A stretch of DNA of 64,000 nt from Phallus indusiatus. Its lineage: Eukaryota; Basidiomycota; Agaricomycetes; Phallales; Phallaceae. Made by a program: the position numbers and the translations under genes. Positions within the stretch are counted from its first letter, which is position 1, and the number at the start of each line of letters is the position of its first letter. The notes beneath the pieces are model-generated. The model did no database searches, had not been told where the DNA came from, and saw only the letters and a list, made by a program, of their open reading frames with translations. This document shows positions 38,352 through 50,475 of the stretch, one piece after another. The stretch covers positions 992,001 to 1,056,000 of the forward strand of contig JAQFWX010000011.1 of NCBI GenBank assembly GCA_027605045.1. Direction: 5' to 3'.

Positions 38352-41300
38352 ATGGATATTATGCAGGAAGAAAATGTCATGAAATTGACAGCCGTAGACC
38401 CTATTCGCTTTCAAGAACGCAGACATGCTATCTCAGACGACATAGAAGATTCAGTACGTTTTCCTACCCATGAAGTGTTTCTGTTGTTTATTACCGAAAC
38501 AGTCTGTCGCATTCCGAATTCTCAACAGGCATCACCGTGTCCGCCTGTCCCCAGCTGAAATCGATTACAACAGTCTCCCGGGAAAGACAAACTTATTTGC
38601 TATCGCCAACCGAAGAGGGCGTTTCATTACCGCGATTCAGCAACAGGACGGCTTTTGTGAGTGATCTCATGTAAGCCTGAATTCTTAATTTGACATCTAA
38701 ATAGACTTGGTTTGCTCTCCTCTAAATGAACTGAGAAACTCAATGGAGTCGAATGAATCCTCTTCTTCTCCCTTTGTTTCTTTTCAGCCTCGGATATCTA
38801 TTAAACTCGCTGGCACACCGTGTAACATTAGGGTCGCTTTTAATGAAGAACGATTATTAGTAGGGATGTTGGATGGATCTGTTATCGTTTATGATCTACA
38901 GGTATTAGATCAGTCCCCTGTAAGGCCTTTTCTCTCTCCCAGCTGGGTAAACCGTTCTGATGCGAGTAGTCTAAACCACTTTCTATCATTCCAGCCAAAT
39001 CTTCACATCCCATTAAAACCATTTTACCCAATACAGGCGACACTCCTGAACTAGTGGCAATCTTACATAGCCCTTCAAACGAACAAGAAAGCTATCAAGT
39101 GGAGATTTTTGACGTGAATAGCTGCAAGCCCCTGGTTTCATGGTGTAAAGGAGACGACCATAGTTTTGCACCCGTATCCAGTACAGTCTTTTTTTGTCTT
39201 CTGCTTTAGCCGTCTCATATTCGTCCAGTTTCATGGTCTCCCAAGGGAAAACAGATTGCCATTGGCTTGCAATCGGGAGGCTTTTTGCTATACAACCCAC
39301 ACGACCCCAGTGTCACTAAAAATTATATGCCCAGGTCTCCCTCTATAGCCGAAGAGACCTCTTCATTACTTTCCCTAACCTGGGTAGCGACAAACACATT
39401 TTATCTAGTTTACTCTTCACCCGAATCATGCCTACCCTCCTTTGATCGTTCAACTACAAGTTCTGTCACAAAAATGCACGTTGTTCTTGTGTATGATCCC
39501 AAAGCTCATACGGCAACCGACATTGAAATTTCAGACCCCACGCCTCCTTTTGGAGCACCGTTCCCGCCTGGGCCGTTGTGTTGTACCATCAAAGATTGGT
39601 CGCCTATGAAGTTTTTTTTGGTTTGTGGGGATGGCTCATCTACCGATATTGGGGTTATAGGTTCTACATCGAATGAAAATTGGAGTCGTTTCACCTTTGA
39701 AGAAACCTCGACTCCCTCTCTTCCACTTGGGGAAGGTGGCGAAGATATGGCACTTCTCGGTTTGGATATCGACTTCACCAGTGATAAACCCGTCCGAGCA
39801 TCTGAGCAACCTGATGATGATACTCCTGATTTACCACCATCGCCAATATTATATGCGTACATGAGTGACGGTTCGGTTGTAGGATGGCATATTCTATTCT
39901 TAAACGGTACACCTTGTCCTGGGATGGTCCAATATGCTCAGGGGGATAATAAACCAACCGCGGCGGTCACTATAGAACCAGAATCGCAGTCACCCAGATC
40001 GACGACTTCTCCCACGGATGTACCTGCGCCATCTTTATTTGCTCCTCCAAAAGGGTTTGGGGCTCTGGAAAGCCAGAAGTCCTCCTTTCTAAATGCACCA
40101 ACAAGCGCAACTTCACAGCCTACTCCGATGAACAGTTCTAGCAGCGGTTTCGGCAAATCGTCCGCGCCCACCTTTGGGGTCACTGGATGGGGTTTTGGAA
40201 GTCAGCCGTCGGCTAGCTCGTCAGGTTCAGTAAATACTATAGGTTCAGCGGGTGGATTTGCAGCATTTGCACAATCTAAACCGTCATCCTTTGGAGCACT
40301 TTCTGGAACGCCTAAAACTTCCGTGTTTGATCAGCCTTCAGAATCTTCTGGTCAAACCACACCTACTTTTGGTGCAGCCACTTCCACACCTGTATTTGCC
40401 AGTGCTCTATCAGGTGGAGGGTTCTCGTCCCCTACAGCATCTTCAAAACCCTCCCTATTTTCTGCACAGACTACCAACATCTCTAGTAAATTTACAGGCT
40501 TCGGTTCTTTTGGGGCAAAGGTGACGGACAGTGCCACTACCGATTCAGCTTCAAATAAACCTTCCGGTGCTTTAAATTCCTCATCCACCCCTAAAGCCCT
40601 TGATACATGGTCGGCATTAGGTGGATCTCTAAACGACACCGCTGGGTCGCCACCAGGGTCGCCTACAATGGGGGAATCACCGACAGCTAGTCCCGTTCTA
40701 GAAAATGTTGATCTTCCCAAACCTCCGTCGTCATATATAAAACCAGCTTCTGGACTTGGAGCTTTTTCGGGAACAACTGTTGATTCTAAGCCCATTTCTT
40801 CATTCATAAAGCCTGGCTTTGGTGCATTTGGAGTTACATCCAGTGACTCCACATCCTTTTTGTCTTCAAATAAACCTTCTTTCAAATCTGAAAACTCTAC
40901 CGGTATTGCGGAAGTTCCTTCAGCAACGGAAAGTCAAGTAAAGGGCTCAACAACCTTTCCAAATAAACATACCCAACCTGTATTTGGCGTCAGTGGGTTC
41001 GGAACAAAGCCTGCCGCTCCAACATTTGGCGTGAGCGGTTTTGCAGAGGCTTCCGGCATAGCCGTTAAATCCGAGCCCTCGAAGTCTGTGTCGGGTGGTT
41101 TTAGTGCATTTGCTGGCGGAGGATTCTCTTCGTTTGCTAAATCAGCACAACCATCGTCATTCGATTCTTTACTTCGTCAAAGTGACGTGAAGACTACCTC
41201 GGATACGACGACGACGACGACGACATCCGCGACAGAGAACAATCTGGTTCCGGAGAGAACGGTATCGACGAAAGCGTCTCCTGCCATTCCCCAGGTTGTC

Positions 41301-43350
41301 GAGGAAAAGCAAGATGAGAAAAAAGATGAGAAGAAATCACCTTTTGCCATCGCGGAGAAGAGTAAAGATTCGCCTTTTGGATTGGCCGCACCTGAAACTG
41401 CTAAACTCACTGCGACACAAGATTCTGATAAGGAGGCACAGAAATTGACTACTGAAGAATCCAAAACAGTTCTTCAAGATCCTGGGCTGGCAAAGACCGA
41501 CAAATTAAACACGGCTCCGGCTCGCATAGAGTCCCTATCGAGTACTGCCACGGGAGTCGTCCAAAAGGTACCTGAAGCTCCTCCTGCGATTATTGCCGCG
41601 AAAGCTCCCTCTTGGCTTTCAAGCGCAACAGGTTCCAGTTCCGTTGGGACTATACCTCAACCTTCCCATGTTCCAGGGTCCGGGATTGGGCTGGGTAGGC
41701 CTTCATCCCGCCCAGCACGCAGCTCTCCTTTAGCTAGTACCCCAATGACTCTTGCTAATGAAGAGAGTGCGTCTGCTCCACCCTCGCAGGGCACCTCTAC
41801 ACCTAAAGTCCCCGTTCCACCATCCCTTACTTCTCCCCATTTAAGCTCATTCCCATGGAAGTCGGAAATAAGCAACGTACCACCTAAAATGAACGAGTTT
41901 AATAAACAATCTTTTTTCAGTGCAACCAGCCCTGCACCTCACGTCACAACACCCGGCCTCTTTTCTGCTGCGCCGAAGTTCAACGCAGACATGGTAAAAC
42001 CCAACGAGTCGCAAGATAATGATACGCACCCGTTACAGATTGAGTTCTTTCGAGCCTACGAAGAATTCTGCGGCGAGCTGATTAACGTATGTCATTGGTT
42101 CATTATCACATCAACTTCCGTTGTGTAATTATTTTCCAAAGTTAGGGAAGAGGCTAGATGGATTGAAAGTACTATTTCCAGCTATCCAAACCCCTAGAGG
42201 TTTAGAGATTTTGGTCAAAAACAATAATGACTTTGTTCCCGGGAAATATTCTTTCGGCGATTTGGACCCTTTTAAAAGTTTGATCGCCAAGCTACACGAA
42301 AAGGTCCGGTTATTATTGGAAGAAGGAAAAGTCGACAAGCTGCTTTTAGCTGAATTGCAGAATTTAGCTTTAATATGTATGCAACGTTTTGTTGAACTTT
42401 TTCCATATTTTTGATCATCTCCTAGCTGAGACGAAACGCGAAGAATTGTCTCGATGGGTCAAAGCTAAGGATGATCCGGATTTTGCGAAGATTTTGAAAT
42501 CGAGGTCACTCGGCCCGGAGCACACAGAAAACCAGCTACGCCTCAGAAAGTTATTGCAAGTAAGAGACATGCTCTTCGGTCCGTTACATTCGGTTATTGA
42601 TTTTTTCTTTGGTAAGATTACTTCAACACGGCTTCAACAATGCGAAGACATCATGCAAGCACTGCAAAAGAAGCTGAACCAGGAGAAAACAGGAAAGGCT
42701 GTATTTCAGTATGCTCCCTTATGATTGTGTGTTTGGGTTGCATACTGATATTTTTTAGAGCACCCACTTTGGACACAATTGATCGCACTTGCAGAAATAT
42801 CAAGATGGCTTTGGAGGAGAGAACTGAAATTGTTGACAAACTCAGCGAACGAGTGAAAACAATATCGTCGCTTGCGCGTCCGTCTCTTGCTGCCGATTTG
42901 AGCACGAGTTCAAGTCCACCTGCGCCTATGCCCAGTGTTAACATCGCCGTCGCTGCTTTGAATTCAGAACGGTCTTGCTTAATACTAAAAAACGCGTTAT
43001 CCAATGCGCGACAGCGACCACTTTTCACGGAAAAGGTTACAAGGACTCTTCCTTCTGCGAAGTCGCCCCATTCGGAAACAAATCCAATTTTTTCTCGGAA
43101 TATGATACCGACCCCCGATATGAATGCACTTGCGGGTAGTTCTAGTTCTTTGTTAAGTCACGATTCGACTGATCGGCGGAGGCAGAGTAGGAAACACACT
43201 TCGATTGCTGTTCCTCTTAAACCCGGTACAGAGAAAGAAGTCAAGGCACCCGCCGGATCTTTCGACTGGGGACCATTACCGACCTTATCAAATCCACCCC
43301 CGAAAAAGCTCCCCTTTGAGTTCAAAGCTTCAACAAAAGAATCCGCTTAA
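38352..43350 (+). CDS. NUP159: FG nucleoporin Nup159/NUP214
   Basis: Exons: 38352-38453, 38503-38656, 38705 to about 38901, 38995-39173, 39210-42086, 42142-42376, 42426-42559, 42617-42708, 42759-43350; about 1521 aa. The N-terminal half is a beta-propeller (FAIANRRGRFITAI, VAFNEERLLVG, SWSPKGKQIAIGLQSG) that in yeast recruits the mRNA-export helicase Dbp5. Residues about 480-950 carry many FG and SFG repeats (GFGSF, PTFGVSGF). The C-terminus has coiled coils (LQQCEDIMQALQKKL, APTLDTIDRTCRNI) that join the Nup82 complex on the cytoplasmic face. The join at 38902-38994 is unresolved, and the intron at 39174-39209 is only 36 nt. Confidence 0.93.
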
Positions 43351-43449
43351 CTCAAATACCTCATCGAATACTATTCTAGTGATCAATTGTGTCATACGTT
43401 ATACGCTATGATTAACTGTATATTTTTATTCCCTCATAACAATAATGTT

Positions 43450-44348
43450 TCAGCTGTTTGTACCATTAAGATTTGTTTCTCGCTGTGGCGTATCCGAGGT
43501 GGTTGTTGTTTCGGAAGAGACGAGATTATGGGGGTCTTCAATAATGGATTCCAGATAGTCAAGGGCAGCCTGTGTACGCAATGGGTTTGAAGTTAAAAAA
43601 AACTAGTATGGTGTATAACGGTTGTCGTTAAGTAAATCACTGCGCACCCGGCCAACTGCAGACAACTCTTCCTCATCGTTTCCGGTGAAGGTTTCGAATC
43701 CATTACCATAAGTGTCCTCATTAGCATCAGCGAAAGCGCCATCTGACTCCTCTTCATCGGCCGCTTGGGGGTCGGGATGCAGAGATGCACAAGTAGAAAG
43801 AGCTTCAAAGATCGCTTCGACTAATTGGGATTTGTCCATTCCGGGAACAACTAAAATATGCTATTCGTAAAGAACTTACCGGATGAGGAACTACTGGGGA
43901 TTATATTCAATTCACGCATGTTATCGTCCTCTTCAACTTCCTCTTCCTCTTCATGAGAATTATCACTTAGTTGGCAGTAAACCTTCGAAGATGAACCTTC
44001 TCGAGTGATTGCATGCAAGGTGATTGTTGGGTATTCGATTCGAATTCCCTTTCCAGTAGTGGAAAGAAAGAAAAGAGCACTGAATCGCTTGGTATCAATT
44101 TATTCATGCATCTCAAAAGAGCAATCAACGTATACGCACCTTTCAACAATGTAGAGAGTACCACCAGCACAATCTTCTTCTGCGAACCCTTCAAGTGGAG
44201 GGTCCAATGTAATCGATAAACTCTCCTCCTTAAAATGAATAACAGGAGGAATATCATTGAATGATTGTGGCGTTGAAGTAATAAGTTGTCTATGTTCCTG
44301 TATCGTGATACACTGAGGTGGGTCAGAGACAAACGTTATCGGTGCCAT
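43450..44348 (-). CDS. CLNS1A: Methylosome subunit ICln
   Basis: Four exons (44348-44140, 44079-43895, 43850-43648, 43569-43450) give 238 aa. The PH-like domain is clear: FNDIPPVIHFKEESLSITLDPPLEGF, GTLYIVES-ALFFLSTTGKGIRIEYPTITLHAITRE, and an acidic loop. EAIFEALSTCASLHPDP near residue 150 is the second hallmark. ICln brings Sm proteins to PRMT5 for methylation and chaperones snRNP assembly; S. pombe Saf5 is the fungal example. The intron at 43851-43894 is 44 nt; the competing donor would leave an implausible 29 nt. Convergent with NUP159, 99 bp apart. Confidence 0.93.
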
Positions 44349-44627
44349 ATTTCAAAACTGGTTAAACTTTGCCAGCGGTTCAACTTTTGAGTACTGCTAG
44401 TATTACGTAACACAAAATGGAATTGACATAGTATTTGACTCGGAACTGCGTCGCGGTTGAACTGACGTCAGATTAAGAAAAGATGCAGGGCAACACTTAG
44501 CACGAATTTATTAAAGTGGCTTATCGATGTCAACACGTTATTATTGTTGTCCGTTGGGACCATAGAATATGTCCCGAACCTCAACTTTATAATGAGTCCG
44601 GAAAAAAATGACACTCTATTGACACGG

Positions 44628-45721
44628 TCACTTCTGAGAATCTAAATATTCCTTGAACAAAGACCACGTTGCAACACACGGTTCGACCTGCTTTGGAGAT
44701 CGTCTCTCAAAAACCGTATCCCGCTGGTAGGCAATTTCCGCAATAGTAATCTAAACAATGGAGAAATGAGTATTGAAAGATAAATGAAAAATGTTAGCTG
44801 CACCATAATATCGGCCGTTAGGCCTTTAATTGGTGTATAACTTGATCGGAAGCGATGCATTCGATAATCACCTCCTGTAATAGGACTGGGATTGTCTGTA
44901 GGATGCTATCATCCCAATTAATTAAACCAATCTTCGGGAAGAGGACGGTGGTTTTCTTACGTAGAACTCGCTCGAGTACGGCCAATTTTCACTCCCAACT
45001 TCGACCAGAGGCTCGGAGACAGCGAGCTCAGGCTCAAGAAATGCCTCAAGGGGATGATCGAATATGGCATCCACCTCTACAAAACCGTACTCAGCAATAA
45101 TTCCGGACATATTTGTTTATTCATGATTACCCATCGGCGAAGGATATAATGTATCCAGGACAGTTAAATCTGTTAGAAAGGCTACGACGGGGGTGACCAA
45201 TAATTTAGATAGCTGAGTAAGTGATATAAACGGTTACAGCAGTTTTTGAATTCGAAGAACACGTACGGATATGAAAGGACGTAAATGACATAGTATATGA
45301 AGATGTGGGCTTTTCAAAGGTAACGCCACTTCTTCGTTCGCTTCTCGTAACTAGTGACACCGTTGGAGTTTTGAATCTGGGTAATCATATCGTGAACACG
45401 AGAGATACGCACTGCCGTAGCAACTAAATCGACATCCGTGCTATCAAACTTTCCCCCGGGAAGAGCTGTCTGGTAAGGATGAGCTCTAAGAGACTTGGAG
45501 CGAGTGGTCAGCAAGACACGCAGCAATCCACCTTTTTCATAAAGCACCACGAGAACAGCAGCGCGCTTGGAAGCCGGGTACTGGGAAGGATACGAAGTCT
45601 GATCAAACTTGTGGCTTAGAAGAAGCTGCAGACATGAATATGTTTTTTCCGTGACATTCTGGGAGAGCTGCTCCAACCACAAGGGATCTTCAGCAGAACG
45701 TGTTGCGTCCTCCAAGTTCAT
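44628..45721 (-). CDS. PCD1: Nudix hydrolase, coenzyme A diphosphatase type (Pcd1/NUDT7/8)
   Basis: Six exons (45721-45413, 45350-45267, 45212-45131, 45076-44961, 44905-44804, 44750-44628) give 271 aa. The Nudix box forms across an intron: GGKFDSTDVDLVATA-LREANEEVAL, with REANEE intact and D/A at two variable positions as in the CoA-specific branch. Upstream YPASKRAAVLVVLYEKGG is the usual UPF0035 lead. The C-terminal half (IFDHPLEAFLEPELA, YRMHRFRSS, GLTADIM, AEIAYQR) is typical of fungal Pcd1-like enzymes that hydrolyse CoA or its oxidised forms, often in peroxisomes. A frame beginning ATG 45110 is only an intron-spanning artefact. The start is the first ATG of the frame; an earlier exon is possible. 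Confidence 0.9.
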
Positions 45722-46029
45722 GAGCTGAGTCACCGGAACAGTGTGCTCCCCAAGCGCTTAGCCCGCCGGTTCCTATTGGGACGTAATACAACGTCTCAAG
45801 ATAACGTCCTAAACAAAAGTACGAGTTAAGTATCTGTGTCATATCTCTATACTTGAAACTAACTACCTTATCACCATCAAGTCCAATGTCTATGTTCTAG
45901 CGACGGCTCGGCACTCCGGCAATAATCATCTGCTGTTTCGGAGTCTGAAAAGCCTTTGGGCAGGTGTTCCTTCACGCGCCTCGCAGAGATTCAGTCAATC
46001 ACGCACCCTTTCCTGGTTTTTTCGACTTG
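45722..46029. promoter_or_regulatory. Divergent promoter region Nudix/BQT4-like
   Basis: 308 bp between start codons of opposite genes. No gene seen. Confidence 0.5.
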
Positions 46030-47323
46030 ATGGCCGCAGAATTTACGCCTTTGACCAATATTCCTAGGCCTACTCTTCCTACTCGACACGCTAATTTGCG
46101 ATTGTCAGAATGTGAATACTTTGGTACTCGCGTCTGACACGTTTACTTACCGTTCTACAGTACATGCAAAATTGCCCCCTGTCAAGTTTCAGGAAATTCT
46201 GCGCGAAGGACAGAGCATAATAGTATGTGCAATTAGCTTTGATTTGAACCCATCCGTACACGATTTACTTAATTCGCTTTTCGATCTTAGGTCGGAAGAT
46301 TGAAGATTACAACCGTGTGTCCTTTCAGTCCCGCTACTTGCGATTAAACTAACACGTTCGATCCGTTCTTCTAAAAAAATATTTCAGACAGTACATCCTG
46401 GCCATGCCTTTATCTTACGTCGCTATGATACTGGCGCGGTCAGTTTGACAACGATGTTTAAGGCTGCCTTTCCCACTGCTCCGGAGGAATATGAAAAGGC
46501 CGAGGCTGCATGGGTCCGTGCTAACTACGATATCTCAGGTGCCAATGGTTCGACAGGCGTAGACGGCCTGCCAAAGTTGAGATTAAATGGGACTTGGATT
46601 AAAGCCGATCTAGCAAAACATATCGCCCCTGCTTATGGATTAGAGTCCGTCATAGTCCCTCTAATCGATGCTCAGCCTGATCCCAAAGCCGAGTATCGTA
46701 AATCTCTCAAGCCTGGGACTGACACTGGATTGTCCCCTGTTTCTACTGTCACAGCCACAGTGAAGGAGACAGATAGAGACACTCCTCCAGCTAAGCGAAG
46801 AAGGGCGGCCTCCCCCGCAGATGCCAAACTTCAGGCTATTCGCATGTCACCCCGAAAGAAAACTCAGAGTCCAGCGCCACATGCTGAATCTCCTCGTCAC
46901 GACGCTGGTTCAGATGATACTGCTGTTGCTCATGATGTAGACGAAGAGCCCGAGGTGCTCGGTCCCGATATGAATCAAGATATCCAGGAGCAGCGAGATT
47001 TGATTGCCGATCTTCAAGCAAAACGTGACGGGACCAGTGTTCCTGCGTCACAGAACGTGCGTAAAAGGCGAAACGAGGACCTGTCCACCCCACCTCCCTC
47101 TTTCCATTTCGAGCAGGATTTGGAAATTGAGGAACGTCGTATAATCAACCCAAGGCAATTCCGATTACAGCCTCACCAAAAGGCTGCTGCTTGGGGCACA
47201 ATAGCATTTGCTGTTGGCCTTGGTGCTGTGTATGTTGACAAATGTCTTTCCTTTCATTTTCTAAAGGTCATTTTATAATGAATGTTCTTGCACAGGTCAT
47301 TGCTTCCCAACCTATTTCTTTAA
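46030..47323 (+). CDS. BQT4: Bqt4-like APSES/KilA-N protein with C-terminal membrane anchor
   Basis: Exons 46030-46111, 46161-46222, 46291-46314 (24 nt), 46388-47229 and 47296-47323 give 345 aa. The N-terminal KilA-N/APSES-like domain contains VGRLKITTTVHPGHAFILRRYDTGAVSLTTMFKAAFP and LRLNGTWIKADLAKHIAPAYGL. The middle is disordered with basic KRRR and PRKK patches; a single hydrophobic segment (AAWGTIAFAVGLGAV) forms the C-terminal end. This order matches fission yeast Bqt4, an inner-nuclear-membrane protein that tethers telomeres via Bqt3/Rap1. The last 10 residues depend on a 66-nt intron at 47230-47295; without it the frame runs to 47278. Confidence 0.85.
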
Positions 47324-47803
47324 CTCACCTTTTTGATGTCCAGCGTGAGAATGGAGGATGCTGTCACTACGTTTTATACCACTCTGCCTCTCTTTCTTTA
47401 TAACCCTCCTTCACTGCAGTTCTCGTCACTTTTGAGTGTTGTGCTTATTCCTTTTATCATTTAACTTTTGTGCGGTTCTATATATAGGTCATATATGTAC
47501 TTTTTAAAGAAATTCCTTTTCCATTCTTTACTTTTTCTCGTCCAAATGAATGGTTGTTGTTTTTATGCCACGTCGTTGTCATACATTCTTTGTTTCGAAT
47601 TTTAGTCGAAATATTATACACTTGTACCATGTTGCTTGTGTTCACGAAATATTACATAAAGCTATCCAAACACAGATAAGATTCATTGTTACTGTCTTGT
47701 ACATTTACGAGATTGAAGTCGGTGCTCCATCGCATATCACTGTTTAACGAACCTAGAAGAGGGACGCCTTATGACCAGTTTTTCGGAATAGGAGAGACAT
47801 ATC
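47324..47803. other. Convergent intergenic region, 3' ends of BQT4-like and SDS22
   Basis: 480 bp of AT-rich sequence between two stops. A 65-codon plus-strand frame (47550-47747) has no family match. Likely terminators and 3' UTRs. Confidence 0.5.
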
Positions 47804-49249
47804 TTACGTTGCATCAACCTGTGTAACTTGCGGTAAGGCCAATATCAATTTACGCCGATAGTGAGTCATATCATTTTTCTGACAAGGATTCCCTTCTAGA
47901 TATATAGTCCTCAAAGAATCCAGCCGAGATAACTGTGAGGGCACATCGTTAAGACTTGAGATTAAATTGTCATTGAGCTAAGTCTTGAGATGAGTTATAT
48001 TATCGATATCCAGCTTTTAAACACTCACCCAAAGCTCTTCGAGATTAGTGAGATGTGATAAATTTTCTATGACAGATATGCGGTTATTGCCCACGTCCAA
48101 TGTACGAAGGTTTAGCTGAACATGAGATCAACCGTTTTGTTCTCGGAGCTTTCCACAATGAAAACATACATTTTTTTCTAGGCCCTGTAATTGTTCAATC
48201 CCATTGTGGCTAAGATAGAGCTCCTCTAATGCTTCCAGACCTTCCAGATTTTCAATAATCGTGATTCTATTCGATTGAAGAGAAAGGATTTTTAAACGTT
48301 TGAGATGATCTAGATTCTAAAAAGGAATGAATAACTCGAAGACTCAGTATCTTAATATAAACCAATTCGCACCTGCAACTTTGTAAGTTTGTTTTTCCCT
48401 AGCCAAAGCTCTTGAAGATTCGTTAGAGCGTCCAGTTTTTCAATAGTCTGGAAGTTAGGCTATCATTATTATATATCAAAAAAACGAATTAGAAAATCAC
48501 TTGCTCGAATTCTATTCCCACCTAACTCTAAACTCCGTAAGGTCGTGCCAACACTGTCAAAATGTTCGATATGGCTGATTTTGTTTTGGACAAAGTAGAT
48601 AGTGTCGATGACGGGGTGAGAACCCAAAGAATTCGGTACAGCTTTCAGGAGATTAAAAGAAAGATCAAGAACCCTTCATGAGTAGATGTTTAGCGTGAGA
48701 TTAATTAGGATGCGTATGTACTAACTTCAACTTATGCATGTTGTTTAATGCATCTCCTAGGTGTTTGATTTTATTGTCATAAAAATCAATGTCCTCTATT
48801 TCTGTGAGAGGTCCAAAATCTGCAGGATCCAAAGCCGATATCAGATTCTGTCGTAAACAAAGCCGCTTGAGGTACGGCCCAAAGCGGGGCAGATTGAGAG
48901 ATGAGCAAGATGATATACGCGAGTGAACAAGATCCATTTCCTATGGAATGTGGGTATATAAAAAGGAATTGATGTGTTAGATCTTTCAAACCTCAGTGTT
49001 GTCAGGATAATCTGCGAGGAGGTCTGTGTCGACCCCGGCCCCAATCTCTTCCGCTTCCTCTTCGTCTTCATCGTCGGTGTCGATAACTAGCTTTGCGGTT
49101 TTCTTTGAAGGGTTTTCACTGTTTGATTTCTGCTCAATCGGTGGCGATTGTACATAATCAGCAGCTTCCTCTTTCTCAACTAGAGTGAATTCATCAGTCG
49201 CCTCTGATTGAGCTGTGTTGAATTCGGGTGAAGAAGGTTGGTTGTCCAT
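47804..49249 (-). CDS. SDS22: Protein phosphatase 1 regulator Sds22
   Basis: Seven exons (49249-48992, 48940-48726, 48673-48505, 48447-48373, 48316-48170, 48115-48029, 47977-47804) give 374 aa. After an acidic N-terminus (about 85 residues) follow about ten SDS22-type leucine-rich repeats (LRSLELGGNRIR, LQELWLGKNKLTKL, LRTLDVGNNRIS, LEELWLNDNLIS) and the terminal cap (IYLEGNPCQKN-YRRKLILALPQVTQVDAT). Sds22 binds PP1 catalytic subunit and helps load or retain it for mitotic functions. The intron at 48448-48504 starts with GCAAGT; the only nearby GT donor would put a stop in frame. Confidence 0.96.
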
Positions 49250-49424
49250 AATAATTGATGCGATTGCTGAGGAGATCAAATTCGGTCACCGAGTATTGGA
49301 GATATACAACACTAAGTTGGGTAACAATACTGAACAGAGTCAGGAGACATGACTCGTTGACAAGCACATGACGTAATCAATTCTCTCATTACAGTGGCAT
49401 GCACTGATTGCAGCTTGCCCAATA

Positions 49425-50334
49425 TCAATGCTTATCATCATCATGCTTTACACGTTTGGTATCTGTGGTTGAATAACTACCAGCTGCCTGATCCGAATCA
49501 TCTCGATTATTTTGGGCTAGAGCAGAGCCCGCTATAATCGAATCTAAAACAACCTTTCCAACTAGTTCTCGTAATTCTTCTTCTGGATCTCTTCCTTCGG
49601 CTTCGGCGCGGCGAATTATAGCTTGTGAGTCTTCCATTACTGAATCTGCCAGCGAGGAGACGGCCTGCTCAGCCAAGTATTGCGGAAGCTGTTCTGTCGT
49701 CGTCGTAATTGAAGGTGCTGAAGGGTCGAGACTTTGTAGGTAGATGGCCACTTCTGGAAATTCTTCTGCAAGGTATTGTGCAGCCTACAATGTCGCTTCG
49801 GATGAAAAGTTGAAACGAAGGGGTAGGGTAAACGTACGGTGTGACCGTCTTTGTTTACACAGGTTGCATCAGCTCCGTGCTCGATCAGCCATCTAGCGAC
49901 CGCTGTAGACTCAACGACAAACAAAGGTGTCTCATCATCATCATCTTTAATGTTTGTGTCCCCTCCTAATAAGAAACAAATAATTATGACAACGTATGGA
50001 GTAAAAACCGTAAATCTACCTTTGGAAATCAGGTACTCCAGTATATGGATATGACCATAGGAGGCCGCAGCATGTATCGGAGTATATGTGTTGTGATCCT
50101 TCGCGTTGGGAGAGACGGCTAATGATAATTATATATATCGTGATACATCGGTGCACAAGGGAAAGGAATAGACATGCATTCATTTTCGATTAGCTCCTGC
50201 TCGATAGGTGATTGGAATGAAAACCTTTAAAATTATGAAATGATGGGATTTACAGTAACTCGCGCTAGATCGCCTTCCCCTGCAGCGACCCAAATATTGT
50301 CTTTCTGTAAGGGAACTCCTGTTTTGACGGGCAT
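49425..50334 (-). CDS. Small ankyrin-repeat protein
   Basis: Exons 50334-50254, 50196-50157, 50118-50020, 49965-49838 and 49784-49425 give 235 aa. The order NIWVAAGEGDLARV, TYTPIHAAASYGHIHILEYLISKG, ETPLFVVESTAVARWLIEHGADATCVNKDGHT and YLAEEFPEVAIYLQSL is that of a conserved fungal family with three ankyrin repeats. The C-terminal half is helical and acidic. Function is unassigned; the fold implies protein binding. Exon 2 and its 38-nt downstream intron are the weakest part. The start is only 141 bp from the divergent VTT gene. Confidence 0.85.
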
Positions 50335-50475
50335 TCGGATGGCCTACGAGTTTCTGTCGGTTCGCGTTGGTTCGCAGCCTGTTTGAAGGAACGTGGGCTG
50401 ACGTAAGGCAATAGATCCCTCCTCCCAACTTCTTCTCCTCACCCGCACCAGCCTCCTTTCGTTCCCTTAATTACC

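Noticed and set aside
41208..41224. CGA/GAC trinucleotide repeat in NUP159
   Set aside because: It is a short run coding for threonines inside the disordered FG region; ordinary coding microsatellite.
43851..43879. 29-nt intron in ICln
   Set aside because: Too short; the GTAGTT donor 15 bp upstream gives a 44-nt intron in the correct phase.
44824..44871. 48-nt intron within the Nudix gene
   Set aside because: It has usable GT and AG ends and is in phase, but it encodes the conserved YRMHRFRSS block of the family, so it is exon.
44961..45110. Separate small gene starting at ATG 45110
   Set aside because: The first 34 bases lie in intron 3 of the Nudix gene; the downstream residues (IFDHPLEAFLEPE and so on) are the conserved C-terminal half of that enzyme and join in phase.
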